64,000 bases of DNA from Brevundimonas goettingensis (GCF_017487405.1 NZ_CP062222.1:3271001-3335000), one strand, 5' to 3'. Counted from the stretch's first letter, positions 1 to 8,992 are shown. A program made the numbers and translations. Notes: generated from the sequence alone by a model not told the origin.

Positions 1-933
1 GGCGACGTTGTGGAACGCCAGCCGCTTGGACGGGCCGAAGATGGCCACGGCGTCGGCGAGGTGGTTCAGGGTCTCGTCATGGGCCTCGACGTGACGCCGC
101 AGGGTGTCGCGCGTCTCCTCGGCCTCGGTCATGTCGATGGCGAAGGCCAGGACCGCCCCGGCCAGGGCGCCGGTCCGGGCCAGGGGCTCGGCGACGATCC
201 GCCAGGCGCGACGGCGTCCGCCGCCCGCCGTCCAGCGGAAACCTTCCTGCCGCACCCCGATGCGTCCGGCCTCGCTCAGCAGGGCCTCGGCGCTGCGGTC
301 GAACACCAGCCCCCGGTCGCGCGCCTCCTCCAGCGAGGCCGCATCGACCTCGGCCAGCCAGGCGCGGTTGGCCCACAGCAGCCGCCCCTCGGCGTCGATC
401 ACCCAGGTCGGGGCCGGCGAGGCGTCGGTCAGCAGGCCGAGGCTGGCCTCGACGCCCGAGACCATGGCCCGGATCGGATAGAGCCTCAGCCAGGCGACGC
501 CGCCCGACAGCCGTCCCTCGACAGCCCAGCTGCCGGTCGTGGTGTCGATACGCAGGTCGCAGGCCTCGCCCTGTTCGACCAGGGCGCGGATCTGGGTCGG
601 CCAGGCGGCGTGGACGGCGCTGGCCAGGACGACGGCGTCATCGGCGCCCTCGTCCTCGGGGCACAGGGCGGCGCGGGCCGCGACCACGGCCTCCGTCGGC
701 CCCAGAAGGGTGGTGACGCCGCCGTCGGACGTCAGGCCGATGCGCAGGTCCTCGAAGGCCGTGAGCGCGCCGTCACGCTCGGACAGGGCGGCGGCGCGCT
801 GGGCCTCCCAGGTCTCGACGTCGTCCTCGCGCGCGGCCAGCCGACCGCGCAGCCGCCAGGCCCAGGCGCTGACCGCCAACGCCAGACCCGCCGCGCCTGC
901 CGCCGCCACAAAGGCGATTTCGGCCTCAGCCAT
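1..933 (-). CDS. PAS-domain sensor kinase, DivL-like (C-terminus outside window)
   Basis: The ATG is at 933 and 311 codons lie in the window; the frame is still open at base 1, so the C-terminal part is missing. One hydrophobic segment (about residues 5-26) is followed by a charged linker. A PAS domain spans roughly 165-285 (core WVIDAEGRLLWANRA), and a second PAS begins near residue 295 (AVAIFGPSKRLAFHN). The membrane anchor with serial PAS domains and the wording of the second PAS resemble DivL, the tyrosine-kinase-like regulator of the CckA-CtrA phosphorelay in Caulobacterales. The catalytic and dimerisation part is not visible, so DivL is an inference; any multi-PAS histidine kinase remains possible. 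It is divergent from the zincin gene at 1110. Confidence 0.75.
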   Translation of the reverse strand, partial: MAEAEIAFVAAAGAAGLALAVSAWAWRLRGRLAAREDDVETWEAQRAAALSERDGALTAFEDLRIGLTSDGGVTTLLGPTEAVVAARAALCPEDEGADDAVVLASAVHAAWPTQIRALVEQGEACDLRIDTTTGSWAVEGRLSGGVAWLRLYPIRAMVSGVEASLGLLTDASPAPTWVIDAEGRLLWANRAWLAEVDAASLEEARDRGLVFDRSAEALLSEAGRIGVRQEGFRWTAGGGRRRAWRIVAEPLARTGALAGAVLAFAIDMTEAEETRDTLRRHVEAHDETLNHLADAVAIFGPSKRLAFHNVA

Positions 934-996
934 CAATCCTCACCCGCCGATTCGATGATTCACCATAGCTTAAGATGCGAGATTTGCGTCGGGGTT

Positions 997-1097
997 GGTG
1001 ATTAGTGGTTTGTGGTTGGTGATTGCGACGTCGCAGACGATTGGCTCCGGACCCCGGCCGTCACAACATCAGCCACAACCACGAACCACAAATCACC
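997..1097. repeat. Imperfect inverted repeat in divergent intergenic region
   Basis: The 21-nt arms at 997-1017 and 1077-1097 are reverse complements at 19 of 21 positions, separated by 59 nt. The left arm is preceded by GGTTGGTGATT (993-1003), which recurs at 1014-1024. The right arm ends 12 nt before the start codon at 1110. The arrangement, two inverted copies of a short TG-rich unit, resembles a REP doublet. It could also act on transcription of the two divergent genes. Confidence 0.6.
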
Positions 1098-1109
1098 CGG
1101 ACACGCTCG

Positions 1110-1532
1110 ATGCCCACCGCTTCCACCCCGATCTGGGCCGACCAGCTCGCTCCGTCGCTCGACGACTTCGCCCGGCTGGCGGAACAGGCCTTCGCCGACC
1201 TGCCGGAAGAGTTCCGCGCGGCCGCGGGCGAGGTGGTGTTCCGCATCGACGATTTTGCCGATGACGAGACCCTGGCCAGCTTCGGCATCGAGGATCCGTT
1301 CGAGCTCAGCGGCCTGTATCACGGCGTCGACATCGGCCGGCGCGACTCCATGGGACCGGCGATCGAGCCGTCGCGCATCTTCCTCTACCGCCGCCCCATC
1401 CTCGACGAATGGTGCGAGCGCGGCGACGTCGGTCTGGCCGAGATCATCACCCACGTCCTGATCCACGAGATCGGTCATCATTTCGGCCTCGACGACGACC
1501 AGATCCACGCGATCGAGGACGCGGCGGACTGA
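1110..1532 (+). CDS. Zincin-like metallopeptidase family protein (Zincin_1 type)
   Basis: A 140-residue protein, acidic, with a metalloprotease-type motif HEIGHHFGLDD at residues 119-129. The two HExxH histidines (119, 123), the glutamate (120) and the following aspartates fit the short zincin family found in many alpha- and actinobacteria. No signal peptide is present, so it should be cytoplasmic. Substrates are unknown for this family. The start at ATG 1110 gives a protein beginning MPTASTPIW; an in-frame upstream extension to 1023 would run through the inverted repeat and encode an arginine-rich leader, so it was rejected. Confidence 0.8.
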   Translation: MPTASTPIWADQLAPSLDDFARLAEQAFADLPEEFRAAAGEVVFRIDDFADDETLASFGIEDPFELSGLYHGVDIGRRDSMGPAIEPSRIFLYRRPILDEWCERGDVGLAEIITHVLIHEIGHHFGLDDDQIHAIEDAAD

Positions 1533-1687
1533 GGATGTTCGTTCGCGCTTCGTGAACGCACGGGCGTGGGCGTTCGCGAACGGACGGCGGTCGCAGCCGT
1601 AGAGGCGGTGGCGAGACGGCCGGGGCGGCGGCACGGTCGGGACATCGGAGCCCGGCCGTCGGGCTCCTCCCCCGAAGGATCGCCGCC

Positions 1688-2107
1688 ATGAAGATCGCCG
1701 CCCTCTCTCTCGTCGCCGCCCTGCTGGCCTCGGCGCCGGCCTTCGCCGCTGACGAGCCCACCGTCACCCTGACCTTCGACACCGCCGCCGCCACCGGTCA
1801 GGTCATGGTCGTCCTGTTCGGCAGCGAGGACGCGTGGAAGGGCAATGGCGCCCCGGTCGCCCAAGCCCTGGTCGACGTCGCCGCGGGCCAGCATTCGGCG
1901 ACCTTCACCGTCCCCGCCGGCGACTACGCCGCCCGGTCGTTCCATGACATCAACGGCGACGGCCGGATGAACGCCAACCCCTTCGGCATGCCGACCGAAC
2001 CCTACGGCTTCTCCAACAACGCCCGCGGCAACATGGGTCCGGCCAGCTGGGATCAGGCCCATTTCACCGTCGCGGGCGACACCGCCCAGACGATCAGCTT
2101 GCGCTGA
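1688..2107 (+). CDS. DUF2141 secreted protein (copy 1)
   Basis: 139 residues. A clear Sec signal peptide ends near AFAAD (residues 1-21), so the mature protein is periplasmic or secreted. The family core follows: PAGDYAARSFHD, then an EF-hand-like loop DINGDGRM, then the FGMPTEPYGFSNNAR block typical of DUF2141. No enzymatic function is known. The same region holds a second DUF2141 gene at 4562, and a third lies at 29373. A carotenoid oxygenase follows 91 nt downstream on the same strand, and this pairing suggests a shared role that the sequence does not define. Confidence 0.88.
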   Translation: MKIAALSLVAALLASAPAFAADEPTVTLTFDTAAATGQVMVVLFGSEDAWKGNGAPVAQALVDVAAGQHSATFTVPAGDYAARSFHDINGDGRMNANPFGMPTEPYGFSNNARGNMGPASWDQAHFTVAGDTAQTISLR

Positions 2108-2121
2108 TCTTTCTTGCTGGA

Positions 2122-2150
2122 GGCTAACGCGCTTCGCGCTGCTTGAGCCC
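2122..2150 (+). repeat. Dispersed hairpin repeat, short copy
   Basis: This copy has the conserved flanks GCTAACGC and GCTGCTTGAGC seen in the 41-nt copies at 14370 and 57541, but with a shorter inner hairpin (GCGCTTCGCGC). The outer ends pair as GGCT (2122-2125) with AGCC (2146-2149), where the other copies pair GCGCT with AGCGC. It lies between the DUF2141 gene and the carotenoid oxygenase gene. Confidence 0.5.
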
Positions 2151-2198
2151 TCAGACCCCCGGTTCCCAGCCCTTTGCCCGACGCTCCACGAGACCCCC

Positions 2199-3665
2199 AT
2201 GACCCCCACCCGCCGCAACTTCCTGATGGGCGCCGCCGCCCTGTCCGCCGCCGTCGCCACGCCCGAGATGGTGCGCGCCGCCGCCGCGCTCGATGCGACG
2301 GCTGATTGGGCGCTCGCTACTCGCGACCTGGAAGGCGACGTCGCCCCGCAAGCCCTGCGGCTGGTCCACGGCCGGGCGCCGGCGGGGCTGGAGGGGACGC
2401 TGTTTCGCAACGGCCCGGCGAAATTCCGCCGCCCGGGCGGGTCGGCGACCCACTGGTTCGACGGCGACGGCCTGATGCGGTCCTTCGACATCCGCGACGG
2501 CCGGGCGACGCTGCAGGCCCGCTTCGCCGATACCCCCAAGCGCCGCTACGAGACCGAACTTGACGCCATCGTCACCCCGGGCTTCGGCACGGCGGGCGAC
2601 AGCCGCGCCCGGCTGGATTCCAATGATGCGGCCAATGTCGCCAACACCTCGGTCATGGTCGCGGGCGACGCCATCTGGGCCCTGTGGGAAGGCGGCTCGC
2701 CCCTCGCCATGGATCCGTCCAGCCTCGCCACCGGAAGCTTCGTCAGCCTGCGCGACGACCTAAAGGGCATGCCCTTCCAGGCCCATCCCCGCCATGCACC
2801 CGACGGTACGGTCTGGAACGTCGGGACCAGCGGCGACCAGATGATCGTCTGGCATCTGCGCGCCGACGGCGGCCTGATCGACGCCTCGGTCGTGCGCCTG
2901 CCGCGCAACAGCTATTTCCACGACTTCACCGCCACCGACCGGCATCTGGTGATCGTGCTTCAGCCCTGGGTGTTCGACCACCGCGCCATGCCCTTCGCCA
3001 GCCAGTTCGCCTGGAAGCCCGAGCTGGGGACGCAGGTGCTGGTTCTGGACAAGGCCGATCTGACGCGGACGCGCCTCTACGAGCTGCCGAGCTTCTCCTT
3101 CTTCCACCTCGGCGACGCCTGGGCGGAGCGGGACGGAACGATCCGCTTCGACGTCGCGGCGGGCAAGGACGTTCAGTTCGCGGTCGAGGGCGCCCGCGTC
3201 ATGGTCCAGCAGAGCGGCCGCGTTCCCGGCGAGCCCGCCGTGCTCAAACTGGTCACCCTCCATGCCGACGGCCGCGCCGACATGGTCTCCAGTGGCGCTG
3301 TCGGGGAGTTCCCCAAGGCCAATCCGCGCTTCGCCGGCCTCAACCGCGCCCTGACCGCCCATATGGCGGGCGAGACGCCGGACCGCCCCCTGCCGACGGG
3401 TCTGGCGGTTCAGGACTGGGCGTCAGGCAAGTCCGACAGCTTCGAGTTCGGCATCGGCCATATCGTCGAGGAGACCGTCTTCGTGCCCAAGCCCGACGCC
3501 CGCACCGAGCGCGACGCCTGGCTGGTCGGCCCCGCCATCAATCTGCGCGCCGGAGTGACAGAGCTGCACGTCTTCGACGCCGCCCATGTCTCGGACGGCC
3601 CGGTCGCGACCTGGGCCGCCGACGTGGCCCTGCCGGCCGGCTTTCACGGGGCGTGGAAAAGCTAG
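2199..3665 (+). CDS. Carotenoid oxygenase (RPE65/CCD family), Tat-exported
   Basis: 488 residues, normal for the family. The N-terminus TRRNFLMGAAALSAA is a twin-arginine signal, so a folded, metal-loaded enzyme is probably exported. Candidate Fe(II) ligands of the seven-bladed propeller are visible: His in QAHPRHAPDGT, FHDF, FFHLGDAW and the C-terminal FHGAW. The family cleaves double bonds of carotenoids or stilbenes with O2; the substrate cannot be read from sequence. The stop codon overlaps the stop of the convergent LytTR gene (3662-3665), so there is no room for a terminator between them. The flanking DUF2141 genes suggest a conserved module. Confidence 0.9.
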   Translation: MTPTRRNFLMGAAALSAAVATPEMVRAAAALDATADWALATRDLEGDVAPQALRLVHGRAPAGLEGTLFRNGPAKFRRPGGSATHWFDGDGLMRSFDIRDGRATLQARFADTPKRRYETELDAIVTPGFGTAGDSRARLDSNDAANVANTSVMVAGDAIWALWEGGSPLAMDPSSLATGSFVSLRDDLKGMPFQAHPRHAPDGTVWNVGTSGDQMIVWHLRADGGLIDASVVRLPRNSYFHDFTATDRHLVIVLQPWVFDHRAMPFASQFAWKPELGTQVLVLDKADLTRTRLYELPSFSFFHLGDAWAERDGTIRFDVAAGKDVQFAVEGARVMVQQSGRVPGEPAVLKLVTLHADGRADMVSSGAVGEFPKANPRFAGLNRALTAHMAGETPDRPLPTGLAVQDWASGKSDSFEFGIGHIVEETVFVPKPDARTERDAWLVGPAINLRAGVTELHVFDAAHVSDGPVATWAADVALPAGFHGAWKS

Positions 3666-4492
3666 TACCAGCCCGCCTCCCGCAAGGCCTTGGCATAGCG
3701 TCGGCTCACCGGAGCCGTCAGGCCGCCTTCCAGGGACAGGGTGGCGCGGCCGTCGCCGCGGGCCACATCGCGGACGGCGCCCCGGGCCACCCACCAGCTG
3801 CGGTGGGTCTGGGCGCCTTCCAGACCCTCCAGCTCCTCCAGCGCATCGGCCAACCGCATCAGGATCAGGTCCGAGCCCCGGTCGGTGTGGATGCGCAGAT
3901 AATGGTCCTCGGCCTGGACGGCGCGGATGGTCGCGCCCCTCAGCTTGATCGGCAGGCGATCCGGGAAACGGGCGGCGGGGGCTCCGCCCTCGGCCGCATG
4001 GGTCTGGACCGGCTGGGCCTTCGACAGGAATACGTTGATGGCCGACAGGGTCGCCGTCACCACCCCGACCGGGATCAGCATGTAGGGCAGGGCCGACACC
4101 GGATAGACACGCCCCTCGAACACCAGGCCGGTGACCCACCAGACCAGCACCGACACCGGTCCGGTGATCGCCAGCGTCAGAACCAGCACCGCCAGCCAGG
4201 GCCGCTCGTCCAGATCGACCCACCGCTCGATCAGCTTTGAGCACAGATGCCCCCAGAAACCGCCGGCCAGCATCACCGGGACCCAATAGACCAGCCGCAG
4301 ACCGAACGGGGCCGCGCCCGTGCCGAAGGCGCCCATGAAGGCGAAGACCCCGCCCGCCGCCGCCGCCACGACAATGCCGCGAACCAGACCTAGCGTCAGG
4401 GGCTTGCGAGGGGGCTTGCTGCGAACGGCGCGATCGCCGTCGGTTTTGGCCGATGGGTTTGACGTCTTGGGGGAATTCAGGATGGGACTCAT
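3662..4492 (-). CDS. LytTR-family transcriptional regulator with four membrane segments
   Basis: 276 residues from ATG 4492. A basic N-terminus is followed by four hydrophobic segments (about 36-56, 66-86, 98-122, 134-156). A cytoplasmic LytTR DNA-binding domain spans about 178-275, with the family pattern AEDHYLRIHTDRGS and HRSWWVARGAV. There is no receiver domain, so it is a membrane-bound one-component regulator rather than a classical two-component partner. A longer in-frame start reaches 5353, but it would run through the neighbouring DUF2141 gene and was rejected. It is convergent with the carotenoid oxygenase and divergent from the second DUF2141 gene, so it may regulate this group. 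Confidence 0.88.
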   Translation of the reverse strand: MSPILNSPKTSNPSAKTDGDRAVRSKPPRKPLTLGLVRGIVVAAAAGGVFAFMGAFGTGAAPFGLRLVYWVPVMLAGGFWGHLCSKLIERWVDLDERPWLAVLVLTLAITGPVSVLVWWVTGLVFEGRVYPVSALPYMLIPVGVVTATLSAINVFLSKAQPVQTHAAEGGAPAARFPDRLPIKLRGATIRAVQAEDHYLRIHTDRGSDLILMRLADALEELEGLEGAQTHRSWWVARGAVRDVARGDGRATLSLEGGLTAPVSRRYAKALREAGWY

Positions 4493-4561
4493 TGCATTCG
4501 ACGCGGGTTCGCCGTCATGGTCGGGGGCGATAACGCTGTGAGACCACGAAACGCACCTGGA

Positions 4562-5221
4562 ATGAAGATCATCCTCGCCATCGCGACGCTGTTTGTTATG
4601 GCCCCGGCGCACGCCGTGGTGGCCCAGCAGGCCGGCATGGTGCCCATCGCCCCGCCGCCGCGCACCGCAAATGTCGTTCCTGTCGCGCCCGCCGCCGGTC
4701 CCCCCTCCGCCGCCTTGACCACGGGTCGGGCTGCCGAATCCTCCGTCGCCGCCGATGTCTCGGCCGAACCCTCGACCACTGCCGGCCCGCCGCCGGTTGC
4801 TCCCTCGCGTTCGATCGTGCCGCCGACCCAGAGCCGCCCCTCCCGGCCGCGCCAGACCACCCTGCTGCTCCAGCTGGAAACGCCCCAGACCAACGGCCGC
4901 ATCGCCGTGGCCATCTATCGCGACGCCGACAGCTTCCGCCGCGGCGAGAACCCGGTCCGGACCTATATGCTCCAGCGCACCGGGACCGTGACCCAGATCT
5001 ATGTCCAGGGCCTGGAGCCCGGCCGCTACGCCATCGCCGCCTTTCAGGACACCGACGGCGACGGCAAGCTGAGCAAGAACCGTCTGGGCATTCCGCGTGA
5101 GCCGTTCGGCTTCTCCAACGGCGCCCGCGCCCGGTTCGGCCTGCCTGCGTTCGATGCGGCGTCCTTCGAACAGACCACGGCCGGCGTGACACAGCACATC
5201 CTCCTGCGCGGCGTCTTCTGA
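4562..5221 (+). CDS. DUF2141 secreted protein with Pro/Ala-rich linker (copy 2)
   Basis: 219 residues from ATG 4562; a longer start at 4517 would put 15 polar residues before the signal peptide, so it was rejected. The signal peptide MKIILAIATLFVMAPAHA is followed by about 80 residues of Pro/Ala/Ser-rich linker, then the DUF2141 core: LEPGRYAIAAFQD, an EF-hand-like loop DTDGDGKL, and GIPREPFGFSNGARARFG. The linker is absent from copies 1 and 3 and may span the periplasm or bind the cell wall. The DUF2306 gene follows 112 nt downstream. Confidence 0.85.
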   Translation: MKIILAIATLFVMAPAHAVVAQQAGMVPIAPPPRTANVVPVAPAAGPPSAALTTGRAAESSVAADVSAEPSTTAGPPPVAPSRSIVPPTQSRPSRPRQTTLLLQLETPQTNGRIAVAIYRDADSFRRGENPVRTYMLQRTGTVTQIYVQGLEPGRYAIAAFQDTDGDGKLSKNRLGIPREPFGFSNGARARFGLPAFDAASFEQTTAGVTQHILLRGVF

Positions 5222-5333
5222 AGACCTGACGGGGCGCCTGTCCGTTCGCGAAGCGGGGGCGGTGATCGGCGAAGCGATGCTTTGAGCGCACCGGAAACCC
5301 GCAAGGATCGGGACCTCACCCGAGGATCCCGCC

Positions 5334-5843
5334 ATGACCGCCGTCACCCCCACCGCCGCCTACACGCCCCGCCGCCTTCTGCTGCTGGCGACCGTCGCCC
5401 TCGTCGCCGGGGCGGGCGCCGTCCTGATTTCCCGGCAGTTCGGCCATGCGCCCGACTGGGCCCTGCTCCTGGGTCAGGGCTGGGTGCTCAAGCTTCACAT
5501 CGCCGCCGCCCTGAGCGCCCTCCTGCTCGGCGTTGTCCAGCTGATCGGGGTCAAGGGCACGGCGGCGCATCGTATGATCGGCTGGAGCTGGGTCATCGCC
5601 ATGGCGACCGTGGCGATCAGCTCCTTCTTCATCCGGGTCATGAACCCTGGATCCTTTAGCCTGATCCACCTGCTCTCGGGCTGGACCCTGATCGCCCTGC
5701 CGATGGGAATCTGGCACGTCCGTTCGGGCCGGGTCCGCGCCCACGGACGCACCATGGCCGCCCTGTTCGTCGGCGGGCTGGTGATCGCGGGCGGCTTCAC
5801 CTTCCTGCCGGGCCGTCTGATGTGGGCGGTGTTCTTCGGCTAG
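5334..5843 (+). CDS. DUF2306 membrane protein
   Basis: 169 residues with four evident hydrophobic helices (about 15-34, 52-72, 80-98, 108-122 and a final segment near 140-160). The pattern GTAAHRMIGWSWVIAMA is typical of the DUF2306 family, which has a conserved His in the H-R/K-x-x-G turn. The function is unknown; such proteins often sit beside LytTR regulators, as here. It is an inner-membrane protein. It lies downstream of the DUF2141 gene on the same strand with a 112-nt gap, so co-transcription is possible but not shown. Confidence 0.82.
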   Translation: MTAVTPTAAYTPRRLLLLATVALVAGAGAVLISRQFGHAPDWALLLGQGWVLKLHIAAALSALLLGVVQLIGVKGTAAHRMIGWSWVIAMATVAISSFFIRVMNPGSFSLIHLLSGWTLIALPMGIWHVRSGRVRAHGRTMAALFVGGLVIAGGFTFLPGRLMWAVFFG

Positions 5844-5894
5844 AGCCTGATAAGGGAGTGTCAGCGATTTTCCGACAAGCTCAGGCCCAGACAC

Positions 5895-6605
5895 TCAGCC
5901 TTGCTGCGGAACCACGGTCGGCCCGCAGACCGCGCGGATCCCCGCCGCCGCGAACCGGACCATATAGTCGCAGGCGCTCTCCAGATCGCCGGAACGGGCG
6001 AGGCCTCCGGAAAGCCGGTCCAGACGCCCCGTCTCGCCGAGCGTCAGGGTCAGGGCCCCCGACAGGTTGTGATAGGCCCAATAGAGATCGACGTCCTTCG
6101 ACCCCGGAATCAGGCTGCGGATCAGCTCGATCAGCCGATGGATGGCCGGGTCGAAATAGCGGGCCATGGTCTCGCCCCCGAAGGTCGGGTTGGCGTTGGT
6201 CTGGGCCACCAGGGCGGCATAGTGTTTCCAGCCCGGCCCGCCCTTCAGCGACCATTCGAACGGCGGCCTGAGGAAGGCCTCCAGCAGCCCCTCGAGCGTC
6301 GCGCCTGCGCCTGCGGTCTCGACATAGCGGTTGATGGCGTCGACCCGGTCGTTGTTCCAGACCTCCGCCCGGCGGATGAACACCGCGTCGAACAGCTCGC
6401 GCTTGGCCCCGAAATAATAGTGGACCAGGGCCGTATCGACCCCGGCCTCGCGCGCCACCTCGCGGATGGTCACCCCATAGAAGCCGTGCTTGGAAAACAG
6501 GTCCTCGGCCGCGTCCAGAATCGTGGCGCGGGTATCCACGGCGGGAGCGCCGGCGGCCTTGGGCGGGCGGCCGCGGCGGGCCGGAGAAGGGGCGATCTCG
6601 CTCAT
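5895..6605 (-). CDS. TetR/AcrR-family transcriptional regulator
   Basis: 236 residues from ATG 6605 (a GTG two codons upstream is possible). The basic N-terminus RRGRPPK precedes a TetR helix-turn-helix at about residues 45-66 (TIREVAREAGVDTALVHYYF). A ligand-binding C-terminal half of about 150 residues follows. It is transcribed divergently from the TonB receptor gene at 6785, the usual geometry for a local repressor. The 179-bp intergenic region holds GTTCA-N10-TGAAC at 6715-6734 as a possible operator. The inducer is unknown. Confidence 0.9.
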   Translation of the reverse strand: MSEIAPSPARRGRPPKAAGAPAVDTRATILDAAEDLFSKHGFYGVTIREVAREAGVDTALVHYYFGAKRELFDAVFIRRAEVWNNDRVDAINRYVETAGAGATLEGLLEAFLRPPFEWSLKGGPGWKHYAALVAQTNANPTFGGETMARYFDPAIHRLIELIRSLIPGSKDVDLYWAYHNLSGALTLTLGETGRLDRLSGGLARSGDLESACDYMVRFAAAGIRAVCGPTVVPQQG

Positions 6606-6784
6606 GCGCACAGGCTTAAACCCACGACCGGCGCCGGTGCAACGGCGCCACAGGGTGACGCGACGTCAGCGATCCAAAGCTGGGCCGTTTGACAGAACAA
6701 CGAAACAGGGTCAGGTTCAGGAAAATCATTGAACGCTGAATAACGGCGTCTTTGGGCTGGAAACAAAGGAACGGGACAACCCCT

Positions 6785-8992
6785 ATGAACAGACTCGTCA
6801 AGAGCGCGCTGCTGGCCGGCGCGGCGTGGAGTGCTATTTCAACCGGGGCCCTGGCCCAAACGGCAGCGCCGCAGGAAGACACGGCCTCGGTCGAGGACGT
6901 CGTCGTCACCGCCCGCCGCCGCGACGAGCAGCTGAAGGACGTGCCGATCGCGGTGACCGCGCTCAGCGCCGCCCGCCTGGAACAGACCGGCGCCACCGAC
7001 ATCACCGTTCTGCAGCAGCAGACGCCCAACGCCACGGTCCAGATCGCCCGCGGCTCCAACTCCACCCTGATCAGCTTCATCCGCGGCGTCGGCCAGCAGG
7101 ATCCGCTCTGGGGCTTCGAGCCCGGCGTCGGCCTCTATATCGACGACGTCTATGTCGCCCGTCCGCAGGGCGCGGTGCTGGACATCTTCGACATCCAGCG
7201 CATCGAGGTCCTGCGTGGACCGCAGGGCACCCTGTACGGCCGCAACACCATCGGCGGCGCGATCAAATACGTCACCAAGCGTCTGGGCGATGAGCCCGAG
7301 GCCATGCTGCGCGCCGACCTGGGCTCCTATCGCGAGATCAACGCCCTCGGCTCCCTGACCCTGCCGATCACCGACAGCTTCGCCGTCGGCGGCGCGGTGG
7401 CCCGCTATACCCGCGACGGCTATGGAACAAACCTGACCACCGGCCAGGAGCACTACAACAAGGACGTCACCGCCTACCGCTTCAGCGCGGAATGGACCCC
7501 GACCTCGGACCTGTTCTTCCGCCTGGCCTACAACCGCGTCAGCGACGACTCGGCGCCCCGCCACGGTCACCGCGAAGTGCCTTCGACCACCGGCGGTTAT
7601 CTGCCCCCGGCCGACGTCTATGACACCCAGGCCGGCCTGACCGGCGACCAGTCGGTGACCACCGACGGCGTCTCCCTGACCGGCGAGTACACGGTCAATG
7701 ACCAGATCACCCTGAAGGCGATCACCGCCTATCTGACGGGCGACACCAAGACCGTCATCGACTTCGACGAAACCCCCCTGCCGACCCTGGACATCCCGGC
7801 CCTCTATTCGGACCACTCCTTCACCCAGGAGTTCCAGCTGCTCTACACCGGCGAGCGGCTCTCGGGCGTCGCCGGCCTGTTCTACATGGACTCGACCGCC
7901 TCGGGCGCCTTCGACACCATCGCCGGCAACCTCGGCCTGTCGATCGCCGCTGCCGGTTCGGTGGACACCAAGTCCTATTCGGCCTTCGCCGATTTCAGCT
8001 ACGATCTGACCGACCGCCTGCACGTCTCGGCCGGCGGCCGCTACACACGTGACGACAAGGACGGCCAGGTCCTGCGCCTGTTCTATCTGGGCGCCACCCG
8101 CTCGCCGTTCACCGGCGGCGTGGATCGTCCGATCTTCGCGACCCGCACCAACTACACGGCCTCCAAGACCTTCGAGAAATTCACGCCCCGCGTCAGCGTC
8201 TCCTACGACTTCTCGGACGACATGACCGGCTACGCCTCGGTCAGCCAGGGCTTCAAGTCCGGCGGCTGGGACATGCGCGGCGACGCGGCCCTCGTGCCCC
8301 AGACGGTCAACGGCTATGAGCCGGAAACGGTCACCAACTACGAGCTGGGCCTGAAGGGATCGGCCTTCGACCACTTCCTCAGCTTCTCCTCGGCCATCTT
8401 CTACGCCGACTACAAGGACCAGCAGATCACGACCCAGCAGGTGGCCACCGCCCCGGCCGTCGGCATCGCCTCGGTGGTCGACAACGTCGGCGCCTCGCAC
8501 ATCTACGGCGCCGAGCTGGAAGGGGCGGCCTTCTTCAACGAGCATTTCACCGCCAACTTCTCGGTCGGCTATCTGAAGAACGAGTTCGAGAAATTCATCT
8601 CCCTGGCCACCGGCACGCCGGTCGATGTGTCCAACACCCGCGAGCCGCAGAACTCGCCGGAATGGTCGGGCTACCTCGGCCTGACCTGGTCGGACCAGGT
8701 GGCGGGCGGTCAGCTGCGCATCACCCCCTCGGCCTCCTACCGCGGCGACTATCACCTGTTCGACGCCCCGGATCCGGTGCTCGACCAGAAGGCCTATACG
8801 CTGATCGACCTGTCGGCGACCTGGACCTCGCCCTCGGGCGCCTGGGAGCTGGGCCTGTTCGGCAAGAACCTGACCGACGAACGCTACAAGGTCGGCGGCT
8901 ACAACTTCGCCGGCGCCACCTACAACAACTCCATCGACGCCTTCTACGGCCCGCCGCGCACCGTTACGGCCCGCCTGACCTGGCGTCGATAG
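6785..8992 (+). CDS. TonB-dependent outer-membrane receptor
   Basis: 735 residues from ATG 6785, preceded by a purine-rich ribosome site (AAGGAACGGG). The signal peptide ends near GALAQ, and a TonB-box-like VEDVVVTARR lies at about residues 35-45. The plug domain includes IRGVGQQDP and the strongly conserved IEVLRGPQGTLYGRNTIGGAI. A 22-strand-type barrel ends in a typical aromatic-flanked RLTWRR. The plug wording is that of broad-specificity receptors in Caulobacterales and sphingomonads rather than siderophore receptors. The following MFS gene and the divergent TetR regulator suggest a substrate-specific uptake unit, with the receptor in the outer membrane and the MFS in the inner membrane. 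Confidence 0.93.
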   Translation: MNRLVKSALLAGAAWSAISTGALAQTAAPQEDTASVEDVVVTARRRDEQLKDVPIAVTALSAARLEQTGATDITVLQQQTPNATVQIARGSNSTLISFIRGVGQQDPLWGFEPGVGLYIDDVYVARPQGAVLDIFDIQRIEVLRGPQGTLYGRNTIGGAIKYVTKRLGDEPEAMLRADLGSYREINALGSLTLPITDSFAVGGAVARYTRDGYGTNLTTGQEHYNKDVTAYRFSAEWTPTSDLFFRLAYNRVSDDSAPRHGHREVPSTTGGYLPPADVYDTQAGLTGDQSVTTDGVSLTGEYTVNDQITLKAITAYLTGDTKTVIDFDETPLPTLDIPALYSDHSFTQEFQLLYTGERLSGVAGLFYMDSTASGAFDTIAGNLGLSIAAAGSVDTKSYSAFADFSYDLTDRLHVSAGGRYTRDDKDGQVLRLFYLGATRSPFTGGVDRPIFATRTNYTASKTFEKFTPRVSVSYDFSDDMTGYASVSQGFKSGGWDMRGDAALVPQTVNGYEPETVTNYELGLKGSAFDHFLSFSSAIFYADYKDQQITTQQVATAPAVGIASVVDNVGASHIYGAELEGAAFFNEHFTANFSVGYLKNEFEKFISLATGTPVDVSNTREPQNSPEWSGYLGLTWSDQVAGGQLRITPSASYRGDYHLFDAPDPVLDQKAYTLIDLSATWTSPSGAWELGLFGKNLTDERYKVGGYNFAGATYNNSIDAFYGPPRTVTARLTWRR

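Noticed and set aside
10..1005. 331-codon + strand frame at the left edge
   Set aside because: The - strand frame from 933 encodes a membrane-anchored PAS protein; the + frame is low-complexity Gly/Gln/Arg and has no recognisable domain.
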